A stretch of 7,538 bases of DNA from Planctomycetota bacterium (GCA_031082105.1 JAVHLO010000166.1:1-7538), one strand, 5' to 3'; positions 1 through 6,583 are shown, counted from the first letter of the stretch. Program-made: numbers and translations. Notes: generated by a model from the letters alone, not told the origin.

Positions 1-93
1 CGTTTCTCGGAAGAAGACGCCACTCCGGCTGCGGCCTCCGTGCCTTACTACAAACCTTCACGAATAATGCGGGTTAATGGTTCGCGTCTCTGA
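1..93 (+). CDS. Possible 3' end of an unidentified gene (partial)
   Basis: Frame 1 of the plus strand is open from the window edge to a TGA at 91-93, giving about 30 residues that begin RFSEEDATPAAAS and end RVNGSRL. The other two plus frames also stay open for most of this stretch, so openness alone proves little. Frame 1 has the most protein-like composition: acidic, then Ala/Pro-rich, with a basic end. If real, the gene converges on the export lipoprotein gene with tail-to-tail overlap of about 20 nt, which would make that gene the last of its operon. No family can be assigned from so short a tail, and it may simply be non-coding. Confidence 0.2.
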   Translation, partial: RFSEEDATPAAASVPYYKPSRIMRVNGSRL

Positions 94-991
94 GAGGTTT
101 TATCCTTCCGCGCAGGCGGCCCTCAAAATACTGGATGAGCTGATCGTAGGACTGCGACTGGCTCGCGTACTTCATGATGAGATCCCAGTCCCGCTGAATA
201 TGTTCACCCAGCGGAAAGTGCGGAGGCACGTACACAATGTCGCCGCTGGCCAGCGGGATGTCCTGCGACAGGTCGCCGAACTTGACCAGGTTGAACCAGT
301 CCACAATCACGATGCGGGCGCGTTTTCTGCCCGGGCTTTGTTTTATGACCCGGATGTCGCGCCATGCCGCGTCATCCGACACTCCGCCCGCGAGCGCGAT
401 GATGTGGCGGATCGTCTCTCGACCCGTGTACCCGTATATCCCTTCGCTCACGGCGCCGACGACGGTGATCGAGCCGGTATGGGTCGAAGGCGACAGCACC
501 GTGCCCGCCGCGCCAATATAGCTTGAGTTGACTGACACCTGCGGGTTCTTAATGAACCGCTTCAGCTTCTCGGTCAACTCCGCGCGGACCTGTTCCAGCG
601 TTTTTCCCTGCAGGTTCATGACACCGATGAGAGGGAAGTCATAGGTTCCGTCCGGGCCGACCAGCACCTGCCGCGTGAATTCGCCATGTCCCGGGACTTC
701 CACCATCAATACCGATGATGGCTGCACGACATAAGGCTCCCCGACTATCCTCGTGCCTTCGGCCTCGGCCCGCTTCTTCTCCCGTTCGAGCTCCTCCATG
801 TACTCCGGAGCGGAGATGAGCACGCCGTCCAGCTCCGGGTACTTAGAGACGACGGCATCGATGTCGACGGGCCCATCGGTCGAATGCTCCTGCCAGATGG
901 TCTGCTCGGAGAAATTCGGGCGCGTACATGCGCTCAAGGCCAGCACGATGATGGGCGCCAACACAAGATTTCCCAGCCTGGCGTTCGACAT
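74..991 (-). CDS. Outer-membrane polysaccharide export lipoprotein (Wza/OPX family)
   Basis: This 305-residue protein belongs to the outer-membrane polysaccharide export family, which forms the oligomeric channel that passes capsule or exopolysaccharide through the periplasm and outer membrane. The N-terminus is a lipoprotein signal: a hydrophobic run at about residues 8-20, then lipobox LSAC with acylated Cys22. An acidic, Lys/Glu-rich linker follows (about 62-80). The polysaccharide export domain spans about 86-157 (YVVQPSSVLMVEVPG, then VGPDGTYDFPLIG). One SLBB-type beta-grasp domain spans about 173-256 (GSITVVGAV to GDIVYVP). The last 45 residues have mixed polar and hydrophobic character and could supply the outer-membrane helix seen in Wza, which is an inference. 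A TTG at 1000 would extend the frame by three codons, but ATG at 991 is preferred because AGGAG lies 9 nt upstream of it. The gene starts 12 nt after the kinase stop, so the two are co-transcribed. The family call is firm; the exported polymer is unknown. Confidence 0.93.
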   Translation of the reverse strand: MSNARLGNLVLAPIIVLALSACTRPNFSEQTIWQEHSTDGPVDIDAVVSKYPELDGVLISAPEYMEELEREKKRAEAEGTRIVGEPYVVQPSSVLMVEVPGHGEFTRQVLVGPDGTYDFPLIGVMNLQGKTLEQVRAELTEKLKRFIKNPQVSVNSSYIGAAGTVLSPSTHTGSITVVGAVSEGIYGYTGRETIRHIIALAGGVSDDAAWRDIRVIKQSPGRKRARIVIVDWFNLVKFGDLSQDIPLASGDIVYVPPHFPLGEHIQRDWDLIMKYASQSQSYDQLIQYFEGRLRGRIKPLRDANH

Positions 992-1000
992 GACGAGCAA

Positions 1001-1005
1001 CTCCT
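1001..1005 (-). promoter_or_regulatory. Ribosome binding site that sets the start of the export lipoprotein gene
   Basis: The minus strand reads AGGAG here, with 9 nt before ATG at 991-989. The alternative TTG at 1000-998 directly abuts the motif and could not use it. The motif shares bases with the TAG stop of the upstream kinase gene (1006-1004), so translation of the two genes is probably coupled. Confidence 0.75.
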
Positions 1006-3253
1006 ATTCCTGCCTGTAATACTTGTACCTGTATTTGTCGTAGTAATGGTAGTAGTAGTAGTAGTACCCCCTGCTTGCCCGCGTGACCTTGTTGAGGATG
1101 CAGCCGATGAATGTCCCGCGGGCGCTCTCGATGAGCCGCTTGGCGTAGGCAACCTCTTCCTTCGTAACTTCGCCCGCTGAGACGAGGAAGATCGTCCCGT
1201 CGACGACAGGCGCGAGGGCCATCGTATCAACCGCCAGGTTGATGGGCGGCACATCGACGAGCACGATGTCCGCCGCCTCGCGCAGTTCGCGCAGCAGGCC
1301 TTTCATCGCCTCGGACTTGAGCAGGCTGACGGGGTTCTGCGGATGCGGCCCTGCAGGCAACAGTTGAAGTCCCTCCACCTCGGTCGCGCAGAGGGCCCCC
1401 GGCAGGGTCACAGGAGACGCCTGGCCGCCATCTGCCGAAGCCATGTGTGAGTTGAGATAGGTCGTGAGGCCGCGCGAATTATCCACGCCGAAGAATTTGT
1501 GCAGCATGGATTTCCTGGTGTCACAGTCAACAAGGATCACCTTTAGCCCGCTGCGGGCCAGCGCGATGGCCACATTGGAGGTGACCGTCGATTTTCCCTC
1601 TTCCGCCCGGGAACTGCTCACCATGAACAGGTGTGCCTTGTGTTCAGTGGCATACGATTCGATCAGAGTCCCGATGGTGTTGAAAACCTCATGAAACGGC
1701 ATCCTGGGCGACACGTTCAGAAGGAGCCGTTCGCTCTCGTTCTTGATGAACACGATCGCGCCGAGGACGGGCAGGTTGATGTATCTGCGGACATCGTACT
1801 CCGTGCGGACGGTCTGGTTGATGTACTCGAGGAAGTAGGCGGCGCCTACCCCGACCATGAGGCCGATGATCAGCCCGAGCGGCCATGAGGTCCTGGCCGG
1901 CGAAGATATCGGGTCGCCGGGCTTGGCGTATGAAAGAACCTCGATCAGGTCGTCGCGTAGAACATCATAGAGGCTGAGTTGGTTCTTTCGCTTTTTGAGG
2001 TCGTCAATCTCCGTGGAGATGCTTGTGGATTCGGCGACGAGGCTGACGTGGGACCCCGCCGGCCCTGTCGCCCTGGGAACGGCATCAAGCTGCGACCTGA
2101 GCCCGTCCTCGATCTTCTTCTGGTCTTCCTCTATTCGGCTTCTGAGACTGGAAATCTGCTGCTCGAGGCCTTCTCTGTCGACGCGCAACTTCCTGAGCGT
2201 GGAGATTCTCTGTTCAAGGGTCGTCACGCTGTATTCGATCTTGGCCTCACCCTGGGCCACAGCAAGCCTCCCGCTGACCATGTTCAGCTCCGTTCGAAGC
2301 TTGATCACCTCGGGATTCTCCGCGGTCAGTGTCAAGCCGGCCCGCATCAGCTCGCGCTCAAGCCGCTCTACTTCCGATTGCAGCTCGGTCACCTTCAGCG
2401 CGACCACGCTACCCGGGTACGCCTCGACAGGCATGGATCTGTCCTTCAGCGCGGCGGTCAGGCCGGCCATCTGGGCGTCGATCGTCGCCAGTTCCTCCTC
2501 CTTTTTGCGCAGAAGCTCCTGTTTCTGGGGCAACCCGAGCGAATCGACGATAACCTGCCGCCTGTCCTTCAGAATGCTCTCTTCTCTTTCCAGTTGATCC
2601 AGCTTCCGCTGGACTCCGTCTAGTTGCCTCTGCCGCTCGTCTATCTGCTGGCCGATGAACTCCTGCGCGGCCCGGATGCGGCGCCCGGTCGAATGCTCCG
2701 ACACCTGCTTGAACGCGATGGCGAGTGAATCCGCGAACGCCCGCGCGGTCTCGGGGTTCGGATCGCGCGCGGTGATGATCACAAACTCGGGAGCCTCTTT
2801 CATCTGCTCATACGACGTGATGGCCCTGAGCTGGGAAGCGGCCTGTGTGGCCGTTTCTTCATTCACCTCGTACCATTCCGCCTCGGCGTCGCAGTTGCGG
2901 TCCGCGGGCGTCTTTCCGGATTCGTCCCTGGGCGGCTCGATCCCGTCCTTGGGACTGAATGGGTTCGCGCTCAACACCTCTCTTGCGAGAAAGACCGCCC
3001 GGCGGAGTACCGGCGCGGTATGTATCAAGGCAACGCGCGTTTCCTTGGTGATATCGCCCCACATGGGGGGCATGCCGCCCGTCTCTATGAGTACTTGGAC
3101 CGGAGTGTCTTTCACCAGAATGTGGCACTTGGACGAATAGACCGGCGCTCCCGGCCTGATAAGATAGAAGTTGCCCGCAAAGACCAACGCGGCCAGGCTG
3201 AGGACGGTCAGCCATCGGTAACGCAATATACGAATATAGTCCTTGAGTTCCAT
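1004..3253 (-). CDS. Wzz-type chain-length regulator fused to a bacterial tyrosine kinase (Wzc-like)
   Basis: This 749-residue inner-membrane protein combines a polysaccharide co-polymerase with a cytoplasmic autophosphorylating BY-kinase; in Wzc, cycling of tail phosphorylation controls polymer length and export. Residues 1-14 are cytoplasmic, and the first membrane helix is about 15-32. A periplasmic region follows, with long coiled coils at about 195-260 and 285-385. A proline-containing stretch (PGDPISSPARTSWPLG, 445-460) leads into the second helix (about 459-475), as in Wzz proteins. The kinase domain carries Walker A (SSSRAEEGKST, Lys554), Walker A' (VDCDTR, Asp576 and Asp578) and Walker B (VLVDVPP, Asp667), plus the conserved NPVSLLKS segment at 640-647. 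The tail from 730 holds 12 tyrosines within 17 residues, the expected autophosphorylation cluster but unusually dense. An acidic, proline-containing insertion at about 96-135 looks lineage-specific. ATG at 3253 is the only ATG available before an upstream in-frame stop; its ribosome binding site is weak (GAG, 6 nt upstream). Confidence 0.95.
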   Translation of the reverse strand: MELKDYIRILRYRWLTVLSLAALVFAGNFYLIRPGAPVYSSKCHILVKDTPVQVLIETGGMPPMWGDITKETRVALIHTAPVLRRAVFLAREVLSANPFSPKDGIEPPRDESGKTPADRNCDAEAEWYEVNEETATQAASQLRAITSYEQMKEAPEFVIITARDPNPETARAFADSLAIAFKQVSEHSTGRRIRAAQEFIGQQIDERQRQLDGVQRKLDQLEREESILKDRRQVIVDSLGLPQKQELLRKKEEELATIDAQMAGLTAALKDRSMPVEAYPGSVVALKVTELQSEVERLERELMRAGLTLTAENPEVIKLRTELNMVSGRLAVAQGEAKIEYSVTTLEQRISTLRKLRVDREGLEQQISSLRSRIEEDQKKIEDGLRSQLDAVPRATGPAGSHVSLVAESTSISTEIDDLKKRKNQLSLYDVLRDDLIEVLSYAKPGDPISSPARTSWPLGLIIGLMVGVGAAYFLEYINQTVRTEYDVRRYINLPVLGAIVFIKNESERLLLNVSPRMPFHEVFNTIGTLIESYATEHKAHLFMVSSSRAEEGKSTVTSNVAIALARSGLKVILVDCDTRKSMLHKFFGVDNSRGLTTYLNSHMASADGGQASPVTLPGALCATEVEGLQLLPAGPHPQNPVSLLKSEAMKGLLRELREAADIVLVDVPPINLAVDTMALAPVVDGTIFLVSAGEVTKEEVAYAKRLIESARGTFIGCILNKVTRASRGYYYYYYHYYDKYRYKYYRQE
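1049..1066 (-). repeat. Trinucleotide repeat (TAC)6 encoding six consecutive tyrosines
   Basis: Six perfect GTA units on the plus strand are six TAC codons on the coding strand, giving Tyr730-Tyr735 of the kinase. Further TAC codons follow after a single His codon (CAT). Of the 12 tail tyrosines, 11 are TAC and one is TAT. Slippage here would change the number of tyrosines in steps of one without shifting the frame. Confidence 0.9.
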
Positions 3254-3309
3254 CTTCGGCTCAAAAGAGACGACACCAGCACTGATGAGAATATCGGCTA
3301 TGCGCCCTT

Positions 3310-3389
3310 GGGAACTTTACCTCCCCGCCACGGTGTGCCCGGCCCCGGGCCTTCGTCTTTCCTGCCACCGAGCGTCCTGGAAGAACAGG
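3310..3389 (-). promoter_or_regulatory. Structured leader upstream of the kinase gene (candidate cis-regulatory RNA)
   Basis: The 153 nt between the tRNA and the kinase start contain several inverted repeats that would fold in a minus-strand transcript. In transcript order they are: CCTG/CAGG around a 6-nt loop (3389-3376); an outer stem CGGTG/CACCG (3370-3366 with 3335-3331) enclosing a GC-rich hairpin GCCCG/CGGGC with a 4-nt loop (3350-3337); and GGGGA/UUCCC around GGUAAAG (3326-3310). The last stem uses a G-U pair that works only on the minus-strand RNA. No run of T follows any stem, so none is a convincing intrinsic terminator. I could not match the region to a known riboswitch; its role as a leader is an inference from position and pairing. 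Confidence 0.35.
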
Positions 3390-3406
3390 TTCGGCGGACA
3401 AGGCAA

Positions 3407-3483
3407 TGGTACGCCCGCCGCGATTTGAACGCGGGACCTGCGGTTTAGGAAACCGCCGCTCTATCCAACTGAGCTACGGGCGC
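3407..3483 (-). tRNA. tRNA-Arg (anticodon CCU)
   Basis: The minus strand folds into a complete 77-nt cloverleaf. The acceptor stem is GCGCCCG with CGGGCGU (one terminal G-U), the D arm is GCUC/GAGC around an AGUUGGAUA loop, and the anticodon stem is GCGGU/ACCGC. The loop is UUCCUAA, so the anticodon is CCU, reading the arginine codon AGG. The variable region is five bases and the T arm is CCGCG/CGCGG around UUCAAAU. The discriminator is A and the 3' CCA is encoded at 3409-3407. A sigma70-like promoter lies about 90 nt upstream. The kinase gene follows 153 nt downstream on the same strand with no clear terminator between; its tyrosine tail region contains three AGG codons, which may be coincidence. 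tRNA genes are common integration sites, and the 3' end here faces the polysaccharide genes. Confidence 0.96.
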
Positions 3484-3572
3484 GCCAAGGCCTGCAGGAA
3501 GTTGTGACGCGCGCGGGCTGGTCCGCAGGAATGTTCGACTCGTGTCCGCAATCGCGCTCGTCCAACCACTCC

Positions 3573-3601
3573 AGTATGCCAAATGTCGGGGGGTTTGTCA
3601 A
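3573..3601 (-). promoter_or_regulatory. Sigma70-like promoter for tRNA-Arg
   Basis: On the minus strand a perfect -35 TTGACA (3601-3596) is followed by a 17-nt spacer and the -10 CATACT (3578-3573), which matches TATAAT at four of six positions. Initiation would fall near 3566, leaving a leader of about 80 nt before the mature tRNA 5' end at 3483, to be removed by processing. It may also feed the kinase-exporter genes by read-through, since I see no better promoter between the tRNA and the kinase. Confidence 0.65.
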
Positions 3602-3619
3602 CTGCCGGGTGCCTTGGGG

Positions 3620-3629
3620 GCACGCGTGC
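3620..3629. repeat. 10-bp perfect palindrome between two divergent promoters
   Basis: GCACGCGTGC is its own reverse complement. It lies in the gap between the leftward tRNA promoter and the rightward dxs promoter, and overlaps a 5-bp inverted repeat GTGCC/GGCAC at 3609-3623. A dimeric repressor or activator site is possible, but in GC-rich DNA such a palindrome can occur by chance, and no second copy is seen nearby. Confidence 0.3.
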
Positions 3630-3690
3630 TGTTTGCGAGCGATTCCCAAATGCGCTTCGTAGTGTGCCGCTCCCGGCGGTACAATTACGC

Positions 3691-3719
3691 TTGACTCATT
3701 CGATGCCGTGTGGTATAAG
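3691..3719 (+). promoter_or_regulatory. dxs: Sigma70-like promoter of the dxs-nadK cluster
   Basis: TTGACT (-35, 3691-3696) and TATAAG (-10, 3714-3719) each match the consensus at five of six positions and are separated by an ideal 17 nt. Initiation is expected near 3726, giving a 5' untranslated leader of about 78 nt to the ATG at 3804. This placement excludes the ATG at 3708, which lies inside the spacer, as the start of dxs. Confidence 0.75.
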
Positions 3720-3803
3720 TGGGGGTTACCTCAAAACGGCCATGTCGTAGCGTGCGCGGCCTTTGTGAGCAAGAAACAGCTCGGTCATTTGTCTTTTCCG
3801 CCC

Positions 3804-5735
3804 ATGGTTGAGCGTCTTCTTGACAAGATCAACGGCCCGGCCGATGTAAAGGCCATGCCGGTGGAGAGCCTCCCGAGGCTCGCCACGGAGATCCGCGACG
3901 AGATCGTGCAGGTCGTCGCGAAGAACGGCGGGCACCTCGGCTCGAACCTCGGCGTGATCGAGCTCACGATCGCGCTCCATTACGTTTTCGACTTCGCCGA
4001 TGATCGCGTCCTCTGGGACGTCAGCCACCAGACGTATACCCACAAGCTCTTGACCGACCGTCGCGACCGGTTCCACACGCTGCGGAAACAGGGCGGATTG
4101 AGCGGTTTCTCGGCCCGGCACGAGAGCAAGTACGACGCGCTCACCTGCGGCCACGCCGGCACTGCCGTGTCCACCGCGCTGGGAATTCTGTGCGGCGACG
4201 AGCTTCAGGGCAGAAAACGACGCGTGGTGGCAGTCATCGGCGACGGCGCGCTGACGTGCGGCATGACCTTCGAAGCGATAAACCAATGCGGGGCGCTCAA
4301 GAAAAACCTCATCGTCGTCTTGAACGACAACAAAATGAGCATCGGCGCGACCGTCGGCGCGGTGGCGAACTACCTCAACAGGGTGCGGATGGCGCCGCTG
4401 TATCACGAGATCAAGGACGAGCTTCACAATGTCCTCGACAAGGTGCCGATCGTGGGTCGTTCCATGGAGAAGGTCATCGAACACATCAGGGCCTCGCTCA
4501 AGGCGGGCATCGGCGGTCTCCTGTTCGAGGACCTCGGGTTCCATCACTACGGCCCGATCGACGGTCACAACATCCAGCTTCTGATAGAAACGCTCCGGGC
4601 CGCGCGCAGGATCAAAGGGCCCGTTCTGCTCCATGTCGTCACCGAGAAAGGTCGGAGCCACGACGGCGCACTCAGCGATCCCTTCAGGATGCACGGCGTC
4701 GGGCCGGTGCACGTGCACGACGGCAAGATCGACGCCGGCGAGGCGATCTCCCCGCCAATGTACACGGAGGTCTTCGCCCGCACGCTGGTGTCCATGGCCC
4801 GGACCGATCCGCGGATCGCGGGGATAACGGCCGCCATGCCGGACGGGACGGGGCTGGTGCTCTTCGAGAAAGAGTTCCCGACACGCTACTTCGATGTCGG
4901 GATCTGCGAGCAGCACGCCATCGGCCTCGCCGCGGGACTCGCGACGGCCGGCCTGCGCCCCGTGGCGGCCATCTACTCCACGTTCCTCCAGCGCGCCTTC
5001 GACCAGGTCTGTCAGGAGCTGTGCCTGCAGCCGGTGCCGGTCATACTGGCCATAGACCGTGCCGGCGTAGTCGGTGCGGACGGGCCGACGCACCATGGCC
5101 TTTTTGATATCGCCTATCTGCGCGCCTTGCCGAACATGTCCATCGCCGCGCCGCGTGACGGCGAGATGCTCGAAAGCATGATGCGCTGGGCGCTGCGCAT
5201 GGAGACACCGGTCGCCATACGATATCCGCGCACGGAGGTGCCCGGGAAGGCCGAGGTCATCTGCAAAGAAGTCGCGTCCGAAGCGCTCGCCACGGGCAAG
5301 GCGGAGATGCTGGTCAAGGGACCCGACGGCGCGATCATCGCGCTCGGGTCGATGGTCTACCCCGGGCTGCGTGCCGTGACCCGGCTCGCTTCGGAAGGGG
5401 TCAGGCTCACCCTGGTCGACGCCAGGTTCGCCAAACCGGTCGACACGGAACTCTTTGCGCGGCTCTGCAAGGAACTGCCGTTCGTCATCACGGTGGAAGA
5501 GCATGCGCTTGCGGGCGGGTTCGGGTCGGCTGTGGCCGAGGCCGTCCGCGGCGCGGGCGGCGACACGAGCAAGCTGTATGCGCTGGGGGTCCCCGACGCA
5601 TTCGTCGAACACGGTCCGCGCGCAGTTCTTCTCAGAAAGCTCGGGCTGGACACCGAGGGTATTGCCCGAGCAGCGCTCGTCTGCGCCGGCGGACGGACCG
5701 ATCCTGTGTCATTGCGGGAACTGAGCAGACTATGA
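3804..5735 (+). CDS. dxs: 1-deoxy-D-xylulose-5-phosphate synthase
   Basis: DXS condenses pyruvate with glyceraldehyde 3-phosphate, using thiamine diphosphate, to give 1-deoxy-D-xylulose 5-phosphate, the entry step of the MEP isoprenoid pathway; DXP also feeds thiamine (and in some bacteria pyridoxal) synthesis. From ATG 3804 the protein has 643 residues, near the usual 620-640, and begins MVERLLDKINGP, a typical DXS N-terminus. Visible motifs are GGHLGSNLG (His44), SHQTYTHK (75-81), the thiamine diphosphate motif starting GDG at 146 and ending LNDN at 173-176, and the catalytic glutamate in ICEQHA (Glu369). Substrate-site segments follow: IYSTFLQRAFDQV (Tyr391), AIDRAGVVGADGPTHHG (Arg419, Asp426, His430) and IRYPR (Arg473). 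The C-terminal transketolase domain ends normally. The frame stays open upstream to 3708, but that ATG lies within the promoter; GTG at 3765 is a second choice. No strong Shine-Dalgarno precedes 3804. The TGA overlaps the nadK ATG by 4 nt, suggesting translational coupling. Confidence 0.96.
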   Translation: MVERLLDKINGPADVKAMPVESLPRLATEIRDEIVQVVAKNGGHLGSNLGVIELTIALHYVFDFADDRVLWDVSHQTYTHKLLTDRRDRFHTLRKQGGLSGFSARHESKYDALTCGHAGTAVSTALGILCGDELQGRKRRVVAVIGDGALTCGMTFEAINQCGALKKNLIVVLNDNKMSIGATVGAVANYLNRVRMAPLYHEIKDELHNVLDKVPIVGRSMEKVIEHIRASLKAGIGGLLFEDLGFHHYGPIDGHNIQLLIETLRAARRIKGPVLLHVVTEKGRSHDGALSDPFRMHGVGPVHVHDGKIDAGEAISPPMYTEVFARTLVSMARTDPRIAGITAAMPDGTGLVLFEKEFPTRYFDVGICEQHAIGLAAGLATAGLRPVAAIYSTFLQRAFDQVCQELCLQPVPVILAIDRAGVVGADGPTHHGLFDIAYLRALPNMSIAAPRDGEMLESMMRWALRMETPVAIRYPRTEVPGKAEVICKEVASEALATGKAEMLVKGPDGAIIALGSMVYPGLRAVTRLASEGVRLTLVDARFAKPVDTELFARLCKELPFVITVEEHALAGGFGSAVAEAVRGAGGDTSKLYALGVPDAFVEHGPRAVLLRKLGLDTEGIARAALVCAGGRTDPVSLRELSRL

Positions 5736-6583
5736 AAAAATCCATCATCATCGTGGGCGACCGGAGGAAGGAGAAGACGGAAACTTTCGTGTCGCGGCTT
5801 GAGCCGTTCCTGCGCCGGAAGGCGCACGTCAAGGCGATCGACCTGACCGGCCAGCTCGCGCTCGACAAAGCGAAGGCCGATCTCGTCGTCGTCTTCGGCG
5901 GCGACGGCACCATCCTGTGGACCGCGAGGCGGCTCGGTGCGAACCACCTTCCCGCCGTTGGAGTCAATCTCGGCAGACTCGGGTTCCTGGCCGAGTTCGA
6001 CGCGACCGAGCTCAGAAAACACCTCCCTGCGATCCTCAGCGGCGAGCTGCGCGCCCATCCGCGGATGATGCTCGAAATCGGGGTCGTGCGCGGAGGACGC
6101 AGGATAGGCGCGTTCTCGGCCCTCAACGATACCGTTATTTCCCGCGGGACCGTGTCGCGCATGGTCGTGCTTGACCTCTTCGTCAAGGGAGACAAGGTCG
6201 CCTCGTTCGGCGGCGACGGTATCATACTTGCCACCTCGACCGGTTCGACGGCGCACGCGCTCTCCGCGGGCGGGCCCATAGTCGATCCTGCGCTCGACGC
6301 CATCATCGCCGTGCCGCTCAGCCCGCATTCGTTGAACATGAGGCCGATCGTCATCCCGCCAACCCACATCGCGGAGGTTGAAATCGTCAAGAAGCAGGAC
6401 GAGATGGTGCTGACGATCGACGGCCAGGCGCATACGTACCTGCGTGAAGGCGACATCATCGCGGTTCGGTCTTCTCAGCACAGGTTTCATCTGGTCAGAA
6501 ACCCGTCGCTCTCTTTCTACGACACTTTGAGACGCAAATTCAATTGGGGGAGCTTTCCGAACTATGCCGAAGATCATCATTGA
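5732..6583 (+). CDS. nadK: NAD kinase (ATP- or polyphosphate-dependent)
   Basis: NAD kinase phosphorylates NAD to NADP in the cytosol and so sets the NADP(H) pool. The 283-residue length is normal. The signature GGDGT is at 56-60 (catalytic Asp58), followed by VNLGRLGFLAEF (78-89), the adenine-ribose binding ALNDTVISRG (130-139), and the glycine-rich DGIILATSTGSTAHALSAGG at 162-181. PLSPHSLNMRPIV (195-207) and the C-terminal FYDTLRRKFNWG are also family-typical. Where many homologues have GSTAY, this protein has GSTAH (His175), a modest variation. The start overlaps the dxs stop as ATGA and there is no strong ribosome binding site, so coupled re-initiation is likely. The DXP reductoisomerase step and later MEP steps consume NADPH, so co-expression with dxs makes metabolic sense, though that is inference. 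Confidence 0.95.
   Translation: MKKSIIIVGDRRKEKTETFVSRLEPFLRRKAHVKAIDLTGQLALDKAKADLVVVFGGDGTILWTARRLGANHLPAVGVNLGRLGFLAEFDATELRKHLPAILSGELRAHPRMMLEIGVVRGGRRIGAFSALNDTVISRGTVSRMVVLDLFVKGDKVASFGGDGIILATSTGSTAHALSAGGPIVDPALDAIIAVPLSPHSLNMRPIVIPPTHIAEVEIVKKQDEMVLTIDGQAHTYLREGDIIAVRSSQHRFHLVRNPSLSFYDTLRRKFNWGSFPNYAEDHH

Noticed and set aside
1..61. A minus-strand gene starting at GTG (61-59) after the exporter gene
   Set aside because: There is no ribosome binding site, only about 20 codons are visible, and the translation is unremarkable; the opposite strand is equally open.
546..600. Suspected Walker A defect in the kinase (AEEGKS instead of PGEGKS)
   Set aside because: This concerns kinase residues 549-555, not the exporter DNA at these coordinates; the true location is about 1589-1609. 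The catalytic Lys and Ser are present, and the preceding position varies widely in active BY-kinases, so inactivation is not supported.
1979..2623. Plus-strand frames of about 200 codons opposite the kinase coiled coil
   Set aside because: Both are antisense to a clear coiled-coil region; the Leu/Ser-rich translations mirror Glu/Gln/Arg codons and carry no independent signal.
3337..3350. GC-rich hairpin as an intrinsic terminator after the tRNA
   Set aside because: No run of U follows the stem on either strand.
3310..3370. A GEMM (c-di-GMP-I) riboswitch before the kinase gene, suggested by GGGCGCATAGCC on the minus strand
   Set aside because: It resembles only the short GACGCAAAGCC core. 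The tetraloop arm and the downstream receptor arm of the motif could not be found.
3461..3649. A 62-codon minus-strand frame beginning upstream of the tRNA
   Set aside because: It contains the tRNA promoter and runs into the tRNA itself, with no family resemblance.
3726..5612. A very long open frame (628 codons) on the minus strand opposite dxs
   Set aside because: Its composition is the Arg/His/Asp/Val-rich pattern expected from reading GC-rich codons antisense, it has no recognisable domain, and the opposite strand encodes an unmistakable DXS.
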